Source: Actinospica durhamensis (GTDB lineage: Bacteria; Actinomycetota; Actinomycetes; Streptomycetales; Catenulisporaceae). From it: DNA of 35,207 nt. The notes beneath the pieces are model-generated. The model made no database searches and had not been told where the DNA came from. It was given only the letters and a program-made list of their open reading frames with translations. Below are positions 1-8,058 of this stretch, piece after piece. The first letter of the stretch is position 1. Every line of letters starts with the position of its first letter. The stretch covers positions 1 to 35,207 of the forward strand of contig NZ_JAGSOG010000065.1 of assembly GCF_018139695.1 (NCBI RefSeq), written 5' to 3'. A program made the position numbers and the translations under genes.

Positions 1-533
1 CGGTGGAAGCGGTGGCCGAAGCCGGGGAGGTAGCGGGTGCGCTGCCGCCACGCGGCGACCGTGGTGGCGGCGGCTGACAGGACGTCGTCGCCCCTCGCGG
101 TCAGGGCGCAGACGTCGTTGAGCAGTTCCACGCATTCCTGGCCGGCGCCGCCGTGGCTGTCGCCGAGTACGTTGACGGCGCTGGCGACGGCGTTGTTGAG
201 CTCCACGCCGCAGGTCGCGGCCATCCGGGCGATGGCGATGGAGGGGGCCTGCGGGCCGTGGTCGACGCCTGCGACCATCGCGGCCTCGAGCAGGTGGGCC
301 TGACGCGCCGTGGGCAATTGCCCGCGCAGCATCAGCCAGATCATGGAGGCGAGGCCGGTGGTGCCGATGAGGTCTTGGACCGGGTGTCCGCGCAGTTCCA
401 CGACGTTGGGTTCGATCCTGGAGACGGAGGTCGCCCACCAGTCCGAGACCCGTTCGCGTTCCCGCGCGGTGGCGGTGGCGGTGGCGGTCGCGGTGGCCGC
501 GGCCGTGGCGACCCCCGCGTCGAGGTCGCTCAT
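1..533 (-). CDS. Citrate synthase-fold CoA lyase-like protein (citryl-CoA lyase type), C-terminus cut by window edge
   Basis: The gene enters on the minus strand and runs off base 1, leaving about 177 N-terminal codons. Its ATG (531-533) overlaps the stop of the CoA-transferase gene in an ATGA, so the two are translationally coupled. After a low-complexity Ala/Thr stretch the protein shows segments typical of the citrate synthase superfamily: a DHGPQAPS segment, a DSHGGAGQ segment and, just before the edge, PGFGHRFH, which matches the conserved GxGHR region. Small citrate-synthase-fold proteins of this kind are commonly annotated citryl-CoA lyase. Pairing with a CoA-transferase suggests that the transferase activates a di- or tricarboxylic acid and this enzyme cleaves or forms the C-C bond of the thioester. 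The substrate is unknown, and the C-terminal catalytic region is outside the window. Confidence 0.75.
   Translation of the reverse strand, partial: MSDLDAGVATAAATATATATATARERERVSDWWATSVSRIEPNVVELRGHPVQDLIGTTGLASMIWLMLRGQLPTARQAHLLEAAMVAGVDHGPQAPSIAIARMAATCGVELNNAVASAVNVLGDSHGGAGQECVELLNDVCALTARGDDVLSAAATTVAAWRQRTRYLPGFGHRFH
468..497 (-). repeat. Hexanucleotide microsatellite coding for Ala-Thr
   Basis: Five consecutive 6-bp units read GGTGGC on the plus strand, with one variant unit (GGTCGC). They lie in the 5' end of the citrate-synthase-like gene and encode an alternating Ala-Thr run. Such repeats can change copy number by slippage. Whole 6-bp steps keep the frame, so length variation would be tolerated in this disordered N-terminus. 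Confidence 0.7.
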
Positions 534-1708
534 GCCGCCGCCCGCCACCGGGCCGCGATCGAGGGCAGTTGCGCGTTGTGCTCGCCGAGCAGTGGCGGGG
601 ACGCGAGCGGAACCAGCGGCTCGCCGTTCATGTGGATGCCGTTGCCCACGGCCGTCAGCATGCGCGCGGAGCCGTCGGGATAGGGCAGCTTCGTGAGGAA
701 TCCGCGGTGGGCGAGCTGATCGAGGGAGAGGGCTTCGGGTACTGAGACGATGCGGGCGGTGGGTACGCCCACGTCGTTCAGGGCGCGCTCCCAGTGCGCG
801 ACCCCTTGTTTGGCCAGTTCGCCGTTGATCTCGGCGTTGAGCAGCTCGCGGTTGGCCTTGCGGGCCTCGCGCTCGGCGAACCGCTGATCCGCGGCGAGGT
901 CCGGGCGGTCGATGACGTGGCACAGGGCCTCGAACTGGCGCTGCTGGTTGGCGGCGATGTTGAGCGGGCCGTCGCTCGCGGTGAAGCTGCCCGAGGGCGC
1001 GGCGGTGGCGTTCTGGTCGCCCATGGGCACCGGTTCTACGCCGCAGACGAGGTAGTTCGAGACCGGCCAGCCCATCGCGGAGAGGGAGGTCTCGAGCATG
1101 GAGACGTCGATGAACCGGCCCGACCCGCTGCGGGCCCGATCGGCCAGGGCGGCGCAGATCGCCATCGCCCCGGCCATCCCGCCGAGGGTGTCGCAGACCG
1201 GGAATCCGACCCGCAGCGGTGCGGTCTCGGCGGTGCCGGTGATGCTCATCATGCCGGACAGGCCCTGGATCACCTGGTCGTAGGCCGGGGCCTCGCTCAT
1301 CGGGCCGGTGCTGCCGAACCCTGATATCGCGCAGTAGACCAGGCGCGGGTTGAGCGCGCGCAGCTGCTCCCAGCCGTAGCCGAGGCGCTCCATCACCCCG
1401 GCCCGGAAGTTCTCCACCAGCACGTCGGCCCCGCGCAGCAGGTCCTCGAACGCGGCGCGCCCGTCAGGGCCCTTCAAATCCAGCTCGATCGAGAGCTTCC
1501 CGGCGTTCTGGGCGAGGAAGGAGGCGCCGATCCCCTGGCCGTTGAGCGCCGGGTCGGCGCCGAGCCGGCGGGCCAGGTCGCCCTGGCCGGGGAGCTCGAT
1601 CTTAACGACTTGGGCACCAAGGAGCGCCAACTGGTAGCTACAGTACGGACCAGATAGTACATTGGTCAGGTCGAGCACGCCGATGCCGTGGAGCGGGCGA
1701 GGCTGCAT
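530..1708 (-). CDS. CaiB/BaiF-family (class III) CoA-transferase
   Basis: The 392-residue protein has the usual length for family III CoA-transferases, which move CoA between carboxylic acids through an aspartyl-CoA thioester. Visible motifs are VLDLTNVLSGPY near residue 11, VENFRAGVMERLGYG at about 98-112, and VGFPVCDTLGG at 167-177. In the last, Asp173 sits where the family keeps its catalytic aspartate. The ATG has a clear Shine-Dalgarno (AAGGAGAA) six bases upstream. The gene lies 18 bp downstream of the IclR gene and overlaps the citrate-synthase-like gene by 4 bp, giving an operon IclR, CoA-transferase, CoA lyase. The acyl substrate cannot be read from the sequence; formyl, succinyl, itaconyl or an aromatic acyl group are all possible. 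Confidence 0.9.
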   Translation of the reverse strand: MQPRPLHGIGVLDLTNVLSGPYCSYQLALLGAQVVKIELPGQGDLARRLGADPALNGQGIGASFLAQNAGKLSIELDLKGPDGRAAFEDLLRGADVLVENFRAGVMERLGYGWEQLRALNPRLVYCAISGFGSTGPMSEAPAYDQVIQGLSGMMSITGTAETAPLRVGFPVCDTLGGMAGAMAICAALADRARSGSGRFIDVSMLETSLSAMGWPVSNYLVCGVEPVPMGDQNATAAPSGSFTASDGPLNIAANQQRQFEALCHVIDRPDLAADQRFAEREARKANRELLNAEINGELAKQGVAHWERALNDVGVPTARIVSVPEALSLDQLAHRGFLTKLPYPDGSARMLTAVGNGIHMNGEPLVPLASPPLLGEHNAQLPSIAARWRAAA

Positions 1709-1726
1709 TCGACTTCTCCTTCACGT

Positions 1727-2545
1727 TCAGCGTTGAACAAGGGGGTGGTCAAAACCGCGCTCGGACATGTGCCGGGCCGCCTTGGTCAGCTCGCCGGCGA
1801 AGCGTCGCACCGCGTCGTCGCCGAATCTGACGGTCGGTCCGCTGACCGTGAGCGCCGCCACGACGCTGCCCGTCCTGCCGTGCACCGGGACGGCGACGGC
1901 GGACAGGCCCTCCATGCGTTCGCCGTGGCTGACGGCGAAGCCGTCGTGGTCGGCCGCGTCGATCCACTCGCGCAGGCGGCGCGCGTGGCCCTCGCCGTAG
2001 GGGGAACTGCGCGCGACCCGTTCGAGCTGTGACTCGGACGCGTCGGCGAGCAGCACCTTCGCCGAGGCTCCGGCCCACAGCGGCAGTTCGTCACCGACGT
2101 GGACGACGTGCCGCAGCGGCTGCGGGCTCTCGTGCTGGGCGACCACCACACGGTGCACTCCGCGCACCATGTAGAGATTCACCGTCTCCTTGAGTTCGGA
2201 TGCCAGATCTCGAATGATCTTGCGCGTCTCGGGGGGCAGCTCCCAGCTGTGCTTGGCCAGGTGCGCCCAACGCCACAGGCCGGGCCCGGCGAGGTAGCCG
2301 TTGCCCGAGGCCCACAGCAGGCCGTTCTGTTCGAGAGTCTGGACGATCCGCAGCACGGTCGTCTTGGCCAGTCCGGTGGACTCGACGATCTCCCGCAGTG
2401 TGATCGAGGGCTGATCCTCGGTCAGCAGCCCCAGGATGTCGAGGGCGCGCTGCACGCTGCGCACTCCCTGCGCGTCTTCGCGCTGCCCACCCTGCGCCTC
2501 TTCCCTGTCCAAGATCTCTCCTCGTGTCTCGGATGAGTGCCGCAC
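1727..2545 (-). CDS. IclR-family transcriptional regulator
   Basis: An N-terminal winged helix-turn-helix (VQRALDILGLL through LREIVESTGLAKTTVLRIVQTL) is followed by an IclR effector-binding domain (WAGASAKVLLA, GFAVSHGERMEGLSAVAVPV). Members of this family often control catabolism of aromatic or small organic acids (PcaU, PobR, IclR). The gene is divergent from the aldehyde dehydrogenase run, so it probably controls both directions from the shared 108-bp gap. The longest frame starts at GTG 2545 without a ribosome site. A TTG at 2512 has a strong GAGGAGA sequence five bases upstream and gives 261 residues, which is the better start. The ligand is unknown; a catabolic intermediate of the neighbouring genes is the natural guess. 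Confidence 0.9.
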   Translation of the reverse strand: MRHSSETRGEILDREEAQGGQREDAQGVRSVQRALDILGLLTEDQPSITLREIVESTGLAKTTVLRIVQTLEQNGLLWASGNGYLAGPGLWRWAHLAKHSWELPPETRKIIRDLASELKETVNLYMVRGVHRVVVAQHESPQPLRHVVHVGDELPLWAGASAKVLLADASESQLERVARSSPYGEGHARRLREWIDAADHDGFAVSHGERMEGLSAVAVPVHGRTGSVVAALTVSGPTVRFGDDAVRRFAGELTKAARHMSERGFDHPLVQR

Positions 2546-2653
2546 GGCTTTTTCGAGACGGATCCTTGTCCCGCCGCGCTCCGAACAGTACTGTACTCGC
2601 TGTCTCTAAAACGGTCTAACTGGTCCGTCTAGTGGAATTTCTTGGGAGCAGCG
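2546..2653. promoter_or_regulatory. Divergent promoter/operator region between IclR and ALDH genes
   Basis: This short gap separates two divergent operons and must hold both promoters. It contains a perfect 10-bp palindrome ACAGTACTGT (2585-2594) and, 16 bp further on, an imperfect dyad ACGGTC-N6-GTCCGT (2611-2628, 5 of 6 arm positions matching). Either could be the IclR operator. A GGGAG ribosome site (2644-2648) lies five bases before ATG 2654 and decides the ALDH start against the upstream in-frame TTG at 2642. Confidence 0.5.
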
Positions 2654-4126
2654 ATGCCCATTCCCGAACCAGCGCTCGATCCCGTCATCCCGGCGCCCAC
2701 ATTGGTTGCCGGGCGATGGCGGGACGACGGCGAGCACTTCGAACGCACCGGCCCGTACACCCGCAGGACCGTCACGCGGGCCCGGCAGACCGCGCCCGGC
2801 GAGGTCGACGAGGCGCTGCACTACGCCCGCGCCGGCGCCCGGGCCATCGGCAGGCTCGCTCCAGCGGCGCGTGCGGGCGTCCTGGAGCGGGCCGCTCAGT
2901 TCGCCGCCGAGCGTCGCGACGAGCTCGCCCGGCTGCTCGCGCTCGAACTCGGCAAGCCGGTCAAGGACGGGGGCGGAGAGATCGACCGGGTCTGCGACAC
3001 CTTCGCCGTGTGCGCGGCCGAGGCGCGCCGGCTCGGCGGCGAGGTGCTGCCGGTGGCCGGGTGGGAGCGCGGGGTGGGCAACACGGCCCTGACCTACCGC
3101 GCGCCGGCCGGCGTGGCGCTGGCGATCACGCCGTTCAACGCCCCGGCGAACCTGCTGGCGCACAAGCTCGGCGCGTCCTTCGCGGCCGGGAACACCACCG
3201 TGGTCAAGTCCCCGCCGCAGGCCCCTGGCGCGACGACGGCGATCGTCAGGGTCCTGCTCGACGCCGGGATGCCGGTCGAGGCCGTGCAGCTGCTGCACGG
3301 CGGGGCCGAGACCGGGGCGGCGCTCGCGGGCGACCCACGCGTGGACGTGATCTCCTTCACCGGATCGAGCGCGGCCGGTGCGGCGGTGGCCAGAGCCGCG
3401 GGCCCGCGCCGGACGGTGCTGGAGCTCGGCGGCAACGCGGCGACGATCGTGTGCGAGGACGCCGACGTCGAGCAGGCCGCGGCGGTGTGCGCGCGGACCG
3501 GCTACAGCAACTCCGGCCAGAGCTGCATCTCCGTGCAGCGCGTGTACGTGCAGCGCGATCGGTTCGAGGAGTTCCTCAGCGCCCTGCACAAGCAGGTGGA
3601 CCAGCTCAAGGTCGGCGACCCGCTCGACCCGGCCACCGACGTCGGCGCGATGGTCGACGAGCAGGCCGCCGAGCGGGTGGTGGCCTGGAGCGCCGAGGCC
3701 TGCGCGGCCGGGGCGCGGATCCTGACCGGAGGCACGCGCGACGGGGCCACCGCCGCGCCCACGATCGTGGCCGATCCGAGCCCGGACGCGAGGGTCGTGA
3801 CCGAGGAGGTCTTCGGCGCGCTGGTCGCGGTGCTGCCCTTCGACCGGTTCGAGGACGCGGTGGAGGCGTGCAACACCAGCCGGTTCGGCCTGCAGGCCGG
3901 GATCTTCACCAACGACCTGGCCCGGGTGTTCACCGCGTGGCGCGAACTGGAGGTCGGCGGCCTGATCGTGAACGGCTCCTCCAACTTCCGGCTCGACCAC
4001 GTGCCGTTCGGCGGGGTGAAGGACTCCGGGATCGGGCGCGAGAGCCCGCGCTCGATGATCGAGGACTACACCGTCGTCAAGACCATGATCATCAGGAATC
4101 TGTCCATCTGGGGAAGCGAGCGATGA
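2654..4126 (+). CDS. NAD(P)-dependent aldehyde dehydrogenase
   Basis: The 490-residue protein is a full-length member of the ALDH superfamily, oxidising an aldehyde to an acid. Key motifs are present: ITPFNAPANL with Asn162, a VVKSP segment with the cofactor Lys185, FTGSSAAG at about 235-242, ELGGNAATIV with general base Glu257, and NSGQSCISVQR with catalytic Cys291. The C-terminal HVPFGGVKDSGIGRE motif is also intact. The stop overlaps the ATG of the ThDP-enzyme gene in ATGA. A coupled 2-oxoacid decarboxylase and aldehyde dehydrogenase resembles the logic of benzoylformate decarboxylase with benzaldehyde dehydrogenase: decarboxylate the oxoacid, then oxidise the aldehyde. The actual aldehyde is not determinable. 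Confidence 0.93.
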   Translation: MPIPEPALDPVIPAPTLVAGRWRDDGEHFERTGPYTRRTVTRARQTAPGEVDEALHYARAGARAIGRLAPAARAGVLERAAQFAAERRDELARLLALELGKPVKDGGGEIDRVCDTFAVCAAEARRLGGEVLPVAGWERGVGNTALTYRAPAGVALAITPFNAPANLLAHKLGASFAAGNTTVVKSPPQAPGATTAIVRVLLDAGMPVEAVQLLHGGAETGAALAGDPRVDVISFTGSSAAGAAVARAAGPRRTVLELGGNAATIVCEDADVEQAAAVCARTGYSNSGQSCISVQRVYVQRDRFEEFLSALHKQVDQLKVGDPLDPATDVGAMVDEQAAERVVAWSAEACAAGARILTGGTRDGATAAPTIVADPSPDARVVTEEVFGALVAVLPFDRFEDAVEACNTSRFGLQAGIFTNDLARVFTAWRELEVGGLIVNGSSNFRLDHVPFGGVKDSGIGRESPRSMIEDYTVVKTMIIRNLSIWGSER

Positions 4127-5892
4127 CCCGCAGCGAGACCGCCACCACCACAGAACTCCTCGACGCCGCCGAGGCGCTCACCCGCCAGCTCGAGTCCTAC
4201 GGCGTGGACACCGTCTTCGGCACCTGCGGGCACACCAACATCGCGCTGCTCGACGCCCTCTCCCGCAGCACCATCCGGTTCGTCATCGCCCGGCACGAGC
4301 AGGCCGCCGCGCACGCCGCCGACGGCTACGCCCGGATGACCGGCAAGCCCGGCGTCGTGCTCGTGCACGTCGGGCCCGGCCTGATGAACGCGGTCACCGG
4401 CGTCGCCTCGGCCGGGTACGACTCGATCCCGCTGGTCGTGATCGCCGGGGACGTCCCCTCCTACTACCACGGCCGTCACCCGCACCAGGAGGTGAACCTG
4501 CACCACGACGCGGATCAGGCCTCGATCTACCGGCCGTTCTGCAAGCGGGTGTGGGAGGCGCACCGGGCCGAGGACCTGCCGCGCTTCCTGGAGCGCGCGT
4601 TCTGGACCGCGACGAGCGGACGGCCGGGCGCGGTGCTGCTCAACATCCCGATGGACCTGTTCAACCGGAAGATCCCCGCGGACTCGGCGGCCCGGTATCC
4701 GCTGGTGCGCGAGAGCTCGACCCCGGTCCTGCCCGCCGACGCGGCCCGGCGGATCGCCGAGATGCTCGTCGCGGCCGAGCGGCCGCTGGTGTACTTCGGC
4801 GGCGGCCTGCGCACCGACGCCGGGCGCGCGGCGCTGACGGAGCTGGCCGAGCACCTCGACATCCCGATCGCGCACTCGCTGATGGGCAAGGGCGTCGTGC
4901 CCGACCGCCACCCGCTGCAGCTGGGCATCACCGGGTTCTGGGGCAGCGAACTGGCCAACCGCTCCACCCGTGACGCAGACCTCGTACTCGCGATCGGCAC
5001 CCGCTTCGCCGAGACCGACTCGAGCTCCTGGGATCCGCGCTACACCTGGGCGTTCCCGCCGGCCAAGCTCGTCCAGATCGACCTGGACCCGGAGGAGATC
5101 GGGCGCAACTACCCGGTCGAGTACGGCGCCGTCGCGGACGCGGCCTCGGCGGTGACCGCGATCAACCGCGCGGTACGCGGCCTGCACCCGGACCCGGTCC
5201 GGCGTGAAGGCCTGCGCGAATCCATCGCCGCCTCGCGCGACGAGGTCTTCGACCGGGCCCGGGAGCGCGGACGCAGCGACGCGTTCCCGCTCGAGCCCGA
5301 GCGCATCCTCGCCGACCTGCGCGAGACCCTGCCCGCCGACGCGATCCTGGTGACCGACGTCGGCTGGAACAAGAACGGCGTCGCCCAGTGCTACGAACTG
5401 CCCGTCGCAGGCCGCTTCATCACCCCCGGCGGCTCCTCGACCATGGGCTTCGGCCCGGCCGCCGCGGTCGGAGTGCAGCTGGCGGTGCCGGATCGGGCCG
5501 TGGTGGCCCTGATCGGCGACGGCGGCATGAGCGCGCAGCTGCCCGCGATCCCCATGGCCGTCGAGCAGGGCGCACCGGTCCTGTTCGTCGTGATGAACAA
5601 CAGCGCCCACGGCACCATCGCCGACCTGCAGCAGTCGAACTTCGCCTCCGGATTCGGCTGCGAGTTCCGCACTCCCGACGGTGCCGCGTACAGCCCCGAC
5701 TTCGCCGCGCTCGGCCAGGCGTGCGGCGCGGACGGCTACCGCGTCCAGAGCCCCGAAGACCTCGCCAAGGCCCTCGCGACCGCGCTGGAGCGGCGCCGCC
5801 CGGCGGTACTGGACGTGCCGATGGTCAACGCCCCGGTACCGACGCCCGGCCACTGGAACATCAAGGACGTCTACCAGGGCGAATTCGCCTGA
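4123..5892 (+). CDS. Thiamine diphosphate-dependent 2-oxoacid decarboxylase / acetolactate synthase-like enzyme
   Basis: The 589-residue protein has the three-domain layout of the acetolactate synthase/benzoylformate decarboxylase superfamily. The N-terminal pyrimidine-binding domain carries RHEQAAAHAADGYAR, with Glu59 as the cofactor-activating glutamate. The C-terminal domain carries GDGGM (about 465-469), followed about 27 residues later by MNNSAHGT, the Mg-ThDP motif. It starts at ATG 4123 inside the ALDH stop and is followed after 52 bp by the binding-lipoprotein gene. The coupling to an aldehyde dehydrogenase favours a decarboxylase over a true acetolactate synthase. Alternatives are a carboligase or a sulfoacetaldehyde/oxalyl-CoA-type enzyme. 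The exact reaction is inferred only. Confidence 0.88.
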   Translation: MTRSETATTTELLDAAEALTRQLESYGVDTVFGTCGHTNIALLDALSRSTIRFVIARHEQAAAHAADGYARMTGKPGVVLVHVGPGLMNAVTGVASAGYDSIPLVVIAGDVPSYYHGRHPHQEVNLHHDADQASIYRPFCKRVWEAHRAEDLPRFLERAFWTATSGRPGAVLLNIPMDLFNRKIPADSAARYPLVRESSTPVLPADAARRIAEMLVAAERPLVYFGGGLRTDAGRAALTELAEHLDIPIAHSLMGKGVVPDRHPLQLGITGFWGSELANRSTRDADLVLAIGTRFAETDSSSWDPRYTWAFPPAKLVQIDLDPEEIGRNYPVEYGAVADAASAVTAINRAVRGLHPDPVRREGLRESIAASRDEVFDRARERGRSDAFPLEPERILADLRETLPADAILVTDVGWNKNGVAQCYELPVAGRFITPGGSSTMGFGPAAAVGVQLAVPDRAVVALIGDGGMSAQLPAIPMAVEQGAPVLFVVMNNSAHGTIADLQQSNFASGFGCEFRTPDGAAYSPDFAALGQACGADGYRVQSPEDLAKALATALERRRPAVLDVPMVNAPVPTPGHWNIKDVYQGEFA

Positions 5893-5944
5893 ACCCCCGA
5901 TACACCAGCAGTTCCATCCGTTCCCTTCACAATGAGGTGACACA

Positions 5945-7102
5945 ATGATCGTTCGTCCCGCGCGGTGCATAGCCCTCGCCGGCAGCGCCGTGCTCGTGCT
6001 CGGCGTGCTGGCCGGCTGCTCGAAGCCCGGCTCGAGCAACACCGCGTCCACCGGATCCAGCACCGGCCCCATCAAGATCGCGGTCGTCGACGCGCAAAGC
6101 GGCCAGGACAGCTCCTTGGGCCAGTGGGAGTACGACGGCGCCAAGCTGGCCGTGTCGCAGTGGAACGCCAAGGGCGGGATCGACGGCCGCCAGATCCAGC
6201 TGACCGTGTTCGACGACAAGGCCGATCCCACCACCGGCACCGACATCGCCAGCAAGCTCGCCTCTGAGGGCTTCGTGGCGATGATCGGCACCGCGGAGAG
6301 CGGCGTGACGGCGGCGATGGAGCCGACGCTGGAGGCGGCGAAGATCCCGAACATCACCTCCGGCCAGTCGCCCGCGCTCACCAAGAGCGGCGACCCGTAC
6401 GTCTTCCTCAATGGCCCCACCTCCGTCACCTACGACTCCACGCTGGCGGCGTACCTGACCGGGACGCTGCACGACACGAAGATCGCCATGATCACGAACA
6501 ACGGCGCGTACGGCGCGGGGGAGCAGAGCTCCTTCCTCGCCCAGCTCACCGCCGACGGCCTCAAGCCCACCAGCAACCAGGTCGTGACCACGACCCAGAC
6601 CGACTTCAGCTCCGCCCTGACCGCGATCAAGCAGTCGAACCCGCAGGTGGTCTTCATCGGCTCCGAGGAGGTGGAGGCCGGTCTGATCGTCAAGCAGGCC
6701 AGGTCGCTCGGCATCACGGTTCCGTTCGCGGGCGGCGCCCCGCAGGGCACCCCGGTGTTCATCGATACCGCGGGCACCGCGAACGTGGAGGGGACGATCG
6801 TCAGCTCGCCGTATCTGAGCAATGACACCAGCGCCGCGAGCAAGGCCTTCGCCGCCGCGTATCAGGGCGCGTACGGCTCGGCCGCGGAACTGCACGGGGC
6901 CAAGGCGTACGACGGCACCGAGATCCTGCTGACGGCCCTCAAGACGAGCGGCCTGGCCACCGGCCTCAAGCTCGCCGACGCGATCCGCGCCACCCAGTAC
7001 GACGGCCTGCTCGGCGACTTCCGCTACGACAAGACCGGTGTCGGGATCTTCAAGACCTCCATCGGCATCGTCAAGAACGGCTCGCTCGTCGCGGTCGGCT
7101 GA
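5945..7102 (+). CDS. Branched-chain amino acid-type ABC transporter substrate-binding lipoprotein (LivK-like)
   Basis: The 385-residue protein begins with a lipoprotein signal: basic start, hydrophobic core and lipobox LAGC with Cys25. A periplasmic-binding-protein type I fold follows (IKIAVVDAQSGQDSSLGQWEYDG at about 44 onward). Proteins of this class bind amino acids but also aromatic and other small acids. Its position directly before liv-type permease and ATPase genes shows that it delivers the ligand to this importer. GAGGTG at 5934-5939 is the ribosome site. Given the shikimate-pathway catabolic genes downstream, a hydroaromatic or aromatic acid is a likely ligand, by context only. Confidence 0.92.
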   Translation: MIVRPARCIALAGSAVLVLGVLAGCSKPGSSNTASTGSSTGPIKIAVVDAQSGQDSSLGQWEYDGAKLAVSQWNAKGGIDGRQIQLTVFDDKADPTTGTDIASKLASEGFVAMIGTAESGVTAAMEPTLEAAKIPNITSGQSPALTKSGDPYVFLNGPTSVTYDSTLAAYLTGTLHDTKIAMITNNGAYGAGEQSSFLAQLTADGLKPTSNQVVTTTQTDFSSALTAIKQSNPQVVFIGSEEVEAGLIVKQARSLGITVPFAGGAPQGTPVFIDTAGTANVEGTIVSSPYLSNDTSAASKAFAAAYQGAYGSAAELHGAKAYDGTEILLTALKTSGLATGLKLADAIRATQYDGLLGDFRYDKTGVGIFKTSIGIVKNGSLVAVG

Positions 7103-7130
7103 CCACGATCCAGCCTGCCCGACTGACGCT

Positions 7131-7170
7131 CGGCCGCCCGACCGGACCTCCCGTCCGGCCGGGCGGGCCG
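7131..7170 (+). terminator. Long GC hairpin between binding-protein and permease genes (attenuator)
   Basis: CCGGAC (7142-7147) pairs with GTCCGG (7153-7158) around a 5-nt loop. The stem continues outward, past one mismatch, with 7 further pairs (7134-7140 with 7160-7166) and, after a one-base bulge, 3 more. There is no U-tract. Such a structure just after a binding-protein gene typically protects the upstream mRNA and lowers readthrough, giving more binding protein than permease. Confidence 0.65.
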
Positions 7171-7188
7171 TGGATTCGGAAGGAACCG

Positions 7189-8058
7189 ATGCAAGTCTTC
7201 CTGCAAACCATCGTCGGCGGCCTGAACCTCGGGGCCGTCTACGCGCTCGTGGCGCTCGGCTTCGCCCTGGTCTACCGGACCATGGGCCTGGTCAACTTCG
7301 CCCACGCCGACGTCCTGATGATCGGCGCCTACATCGCCGCGACCTTCACCGTGTCCCAGCACCTGCCCTTCGCCGTCGCGGTCCTCGCCTCCATCGTCAT
7401 CACGGGCGTGATCGGCCTGTTCATCGAGCGGTTCCTACGGCCGCTGGAGGGGCGCGACTTCGACCTGATGCTGATCGGCACCATCGGCTTCGGCATCGTG
7501 CTCGAATCCGTGGCCACCCTCATCTGGGGGGCCACCGGCGAGGCGGTGCCCTCTCCGGTGCAGACCAGGCCGCTGGTCGTCTTCGGCGCCAGCGTCCCCA
7601 CCTACGATCTCGTCGTCATGGGCGTCGCCGTGGTCGCGATGCTCGCGCTCTCGCTCTTCCTCGAGCGCACCCGCCGCGGCGTGGCGATGCAGGCCGTCGC
7701 CATGGACTACGACGCCGCGAAAGCCGTGGGCATCAACGTCGGGCGCAGCAACGCCATCGCGTTCGCCATCGGCGCGGGCCTCGCGGCGCTGGCCGGCGCG
7801 CTGGTCGGGCCCGAGCTCTACGTCAGCCCGACCATGGGCGGTTCCATCGGCATCGACGGGTTCGCCGCCGCGATCCTCGGCGGCTTCGGGTCCATCCCGG
7901 GCGCCGTCGTCGGGGCCCTGGCGGTCGGCCTGCTCAACTCCTTCAGCGCCGACTACTTCCAGGGCTACGCCGACCTGGCCACCTTCGTCCTGTTCGCCGT
8001 CATCGTGATGATCAAGCCGACCGGCCTGTTCGGAGAGAAGACGGTGCTGCGCGCATGA
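7189..8058 (+). CDS. Branched-chain amino acid-type ABC permease, LivH-like
   Basis: The 289-residue integral membrane protein opens with LQTIVGGLNLGAVYALVALGFALVY, typical of LivH. It has about eight hydrophobic segments and the conserved AMDYDAAKAVGINVGR cytoplasmic loop that contacts the ATPases. The GGAAGGA ribosome site lies just upstream of ATG 7189. The stop overlaps the start of the next gene in ATGA. It forms the translocation pore with the permease half of the following fused protein and takes substrate from the LivK-like lipoprotein. Confidence 0.93.
   Translation: MQVFLQTIVGGLNLGAVYALVALGFALVYRTMGLVNFAHADVLMIGAYIAATFTVSQHLPFAVAVLASIVITGVIGLFIERFLRPLEGRDFDLMLIGTIGFGIVLESVATLIWGATGEAVPSPVQTRPLVVFGASVPTYDLVVMGVAVVAMLALSLFLERTRRGVAMQAVAMDYDAAKAVGINVGRSNAIAFAIGAGLAALAGALVGPELYVSPTMGGSIGIDGFAAAILGGFGSIPGAVVGALAVGLLNSFSADYFQGYADLATFVLFAVIVMIKPTGLFGEKTVLRA

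Noticed and set aside
468-497. CRISPR-like or protein-binding repeat array at the left edge
   Set aside because: The units are only 6 bp, contiguous and in frame within a coding region, so this is a coding microsatellite.
2606-4000. Long minus-strand ORF of 464 codons opposite the aldehyde dehydrogenase
   Set aside because: It is an antisense shadow of a GC-rich gene. The protein has no domain, while the opposite frame has full ALDH motifs.
4066-6429. 787-codon minus-strand ORF across the ThDP enzyme and binding protein
   Set aside because: It is a frame shadow caused by high GC at third codon positions. The opposite strand carries two well-supported genes.
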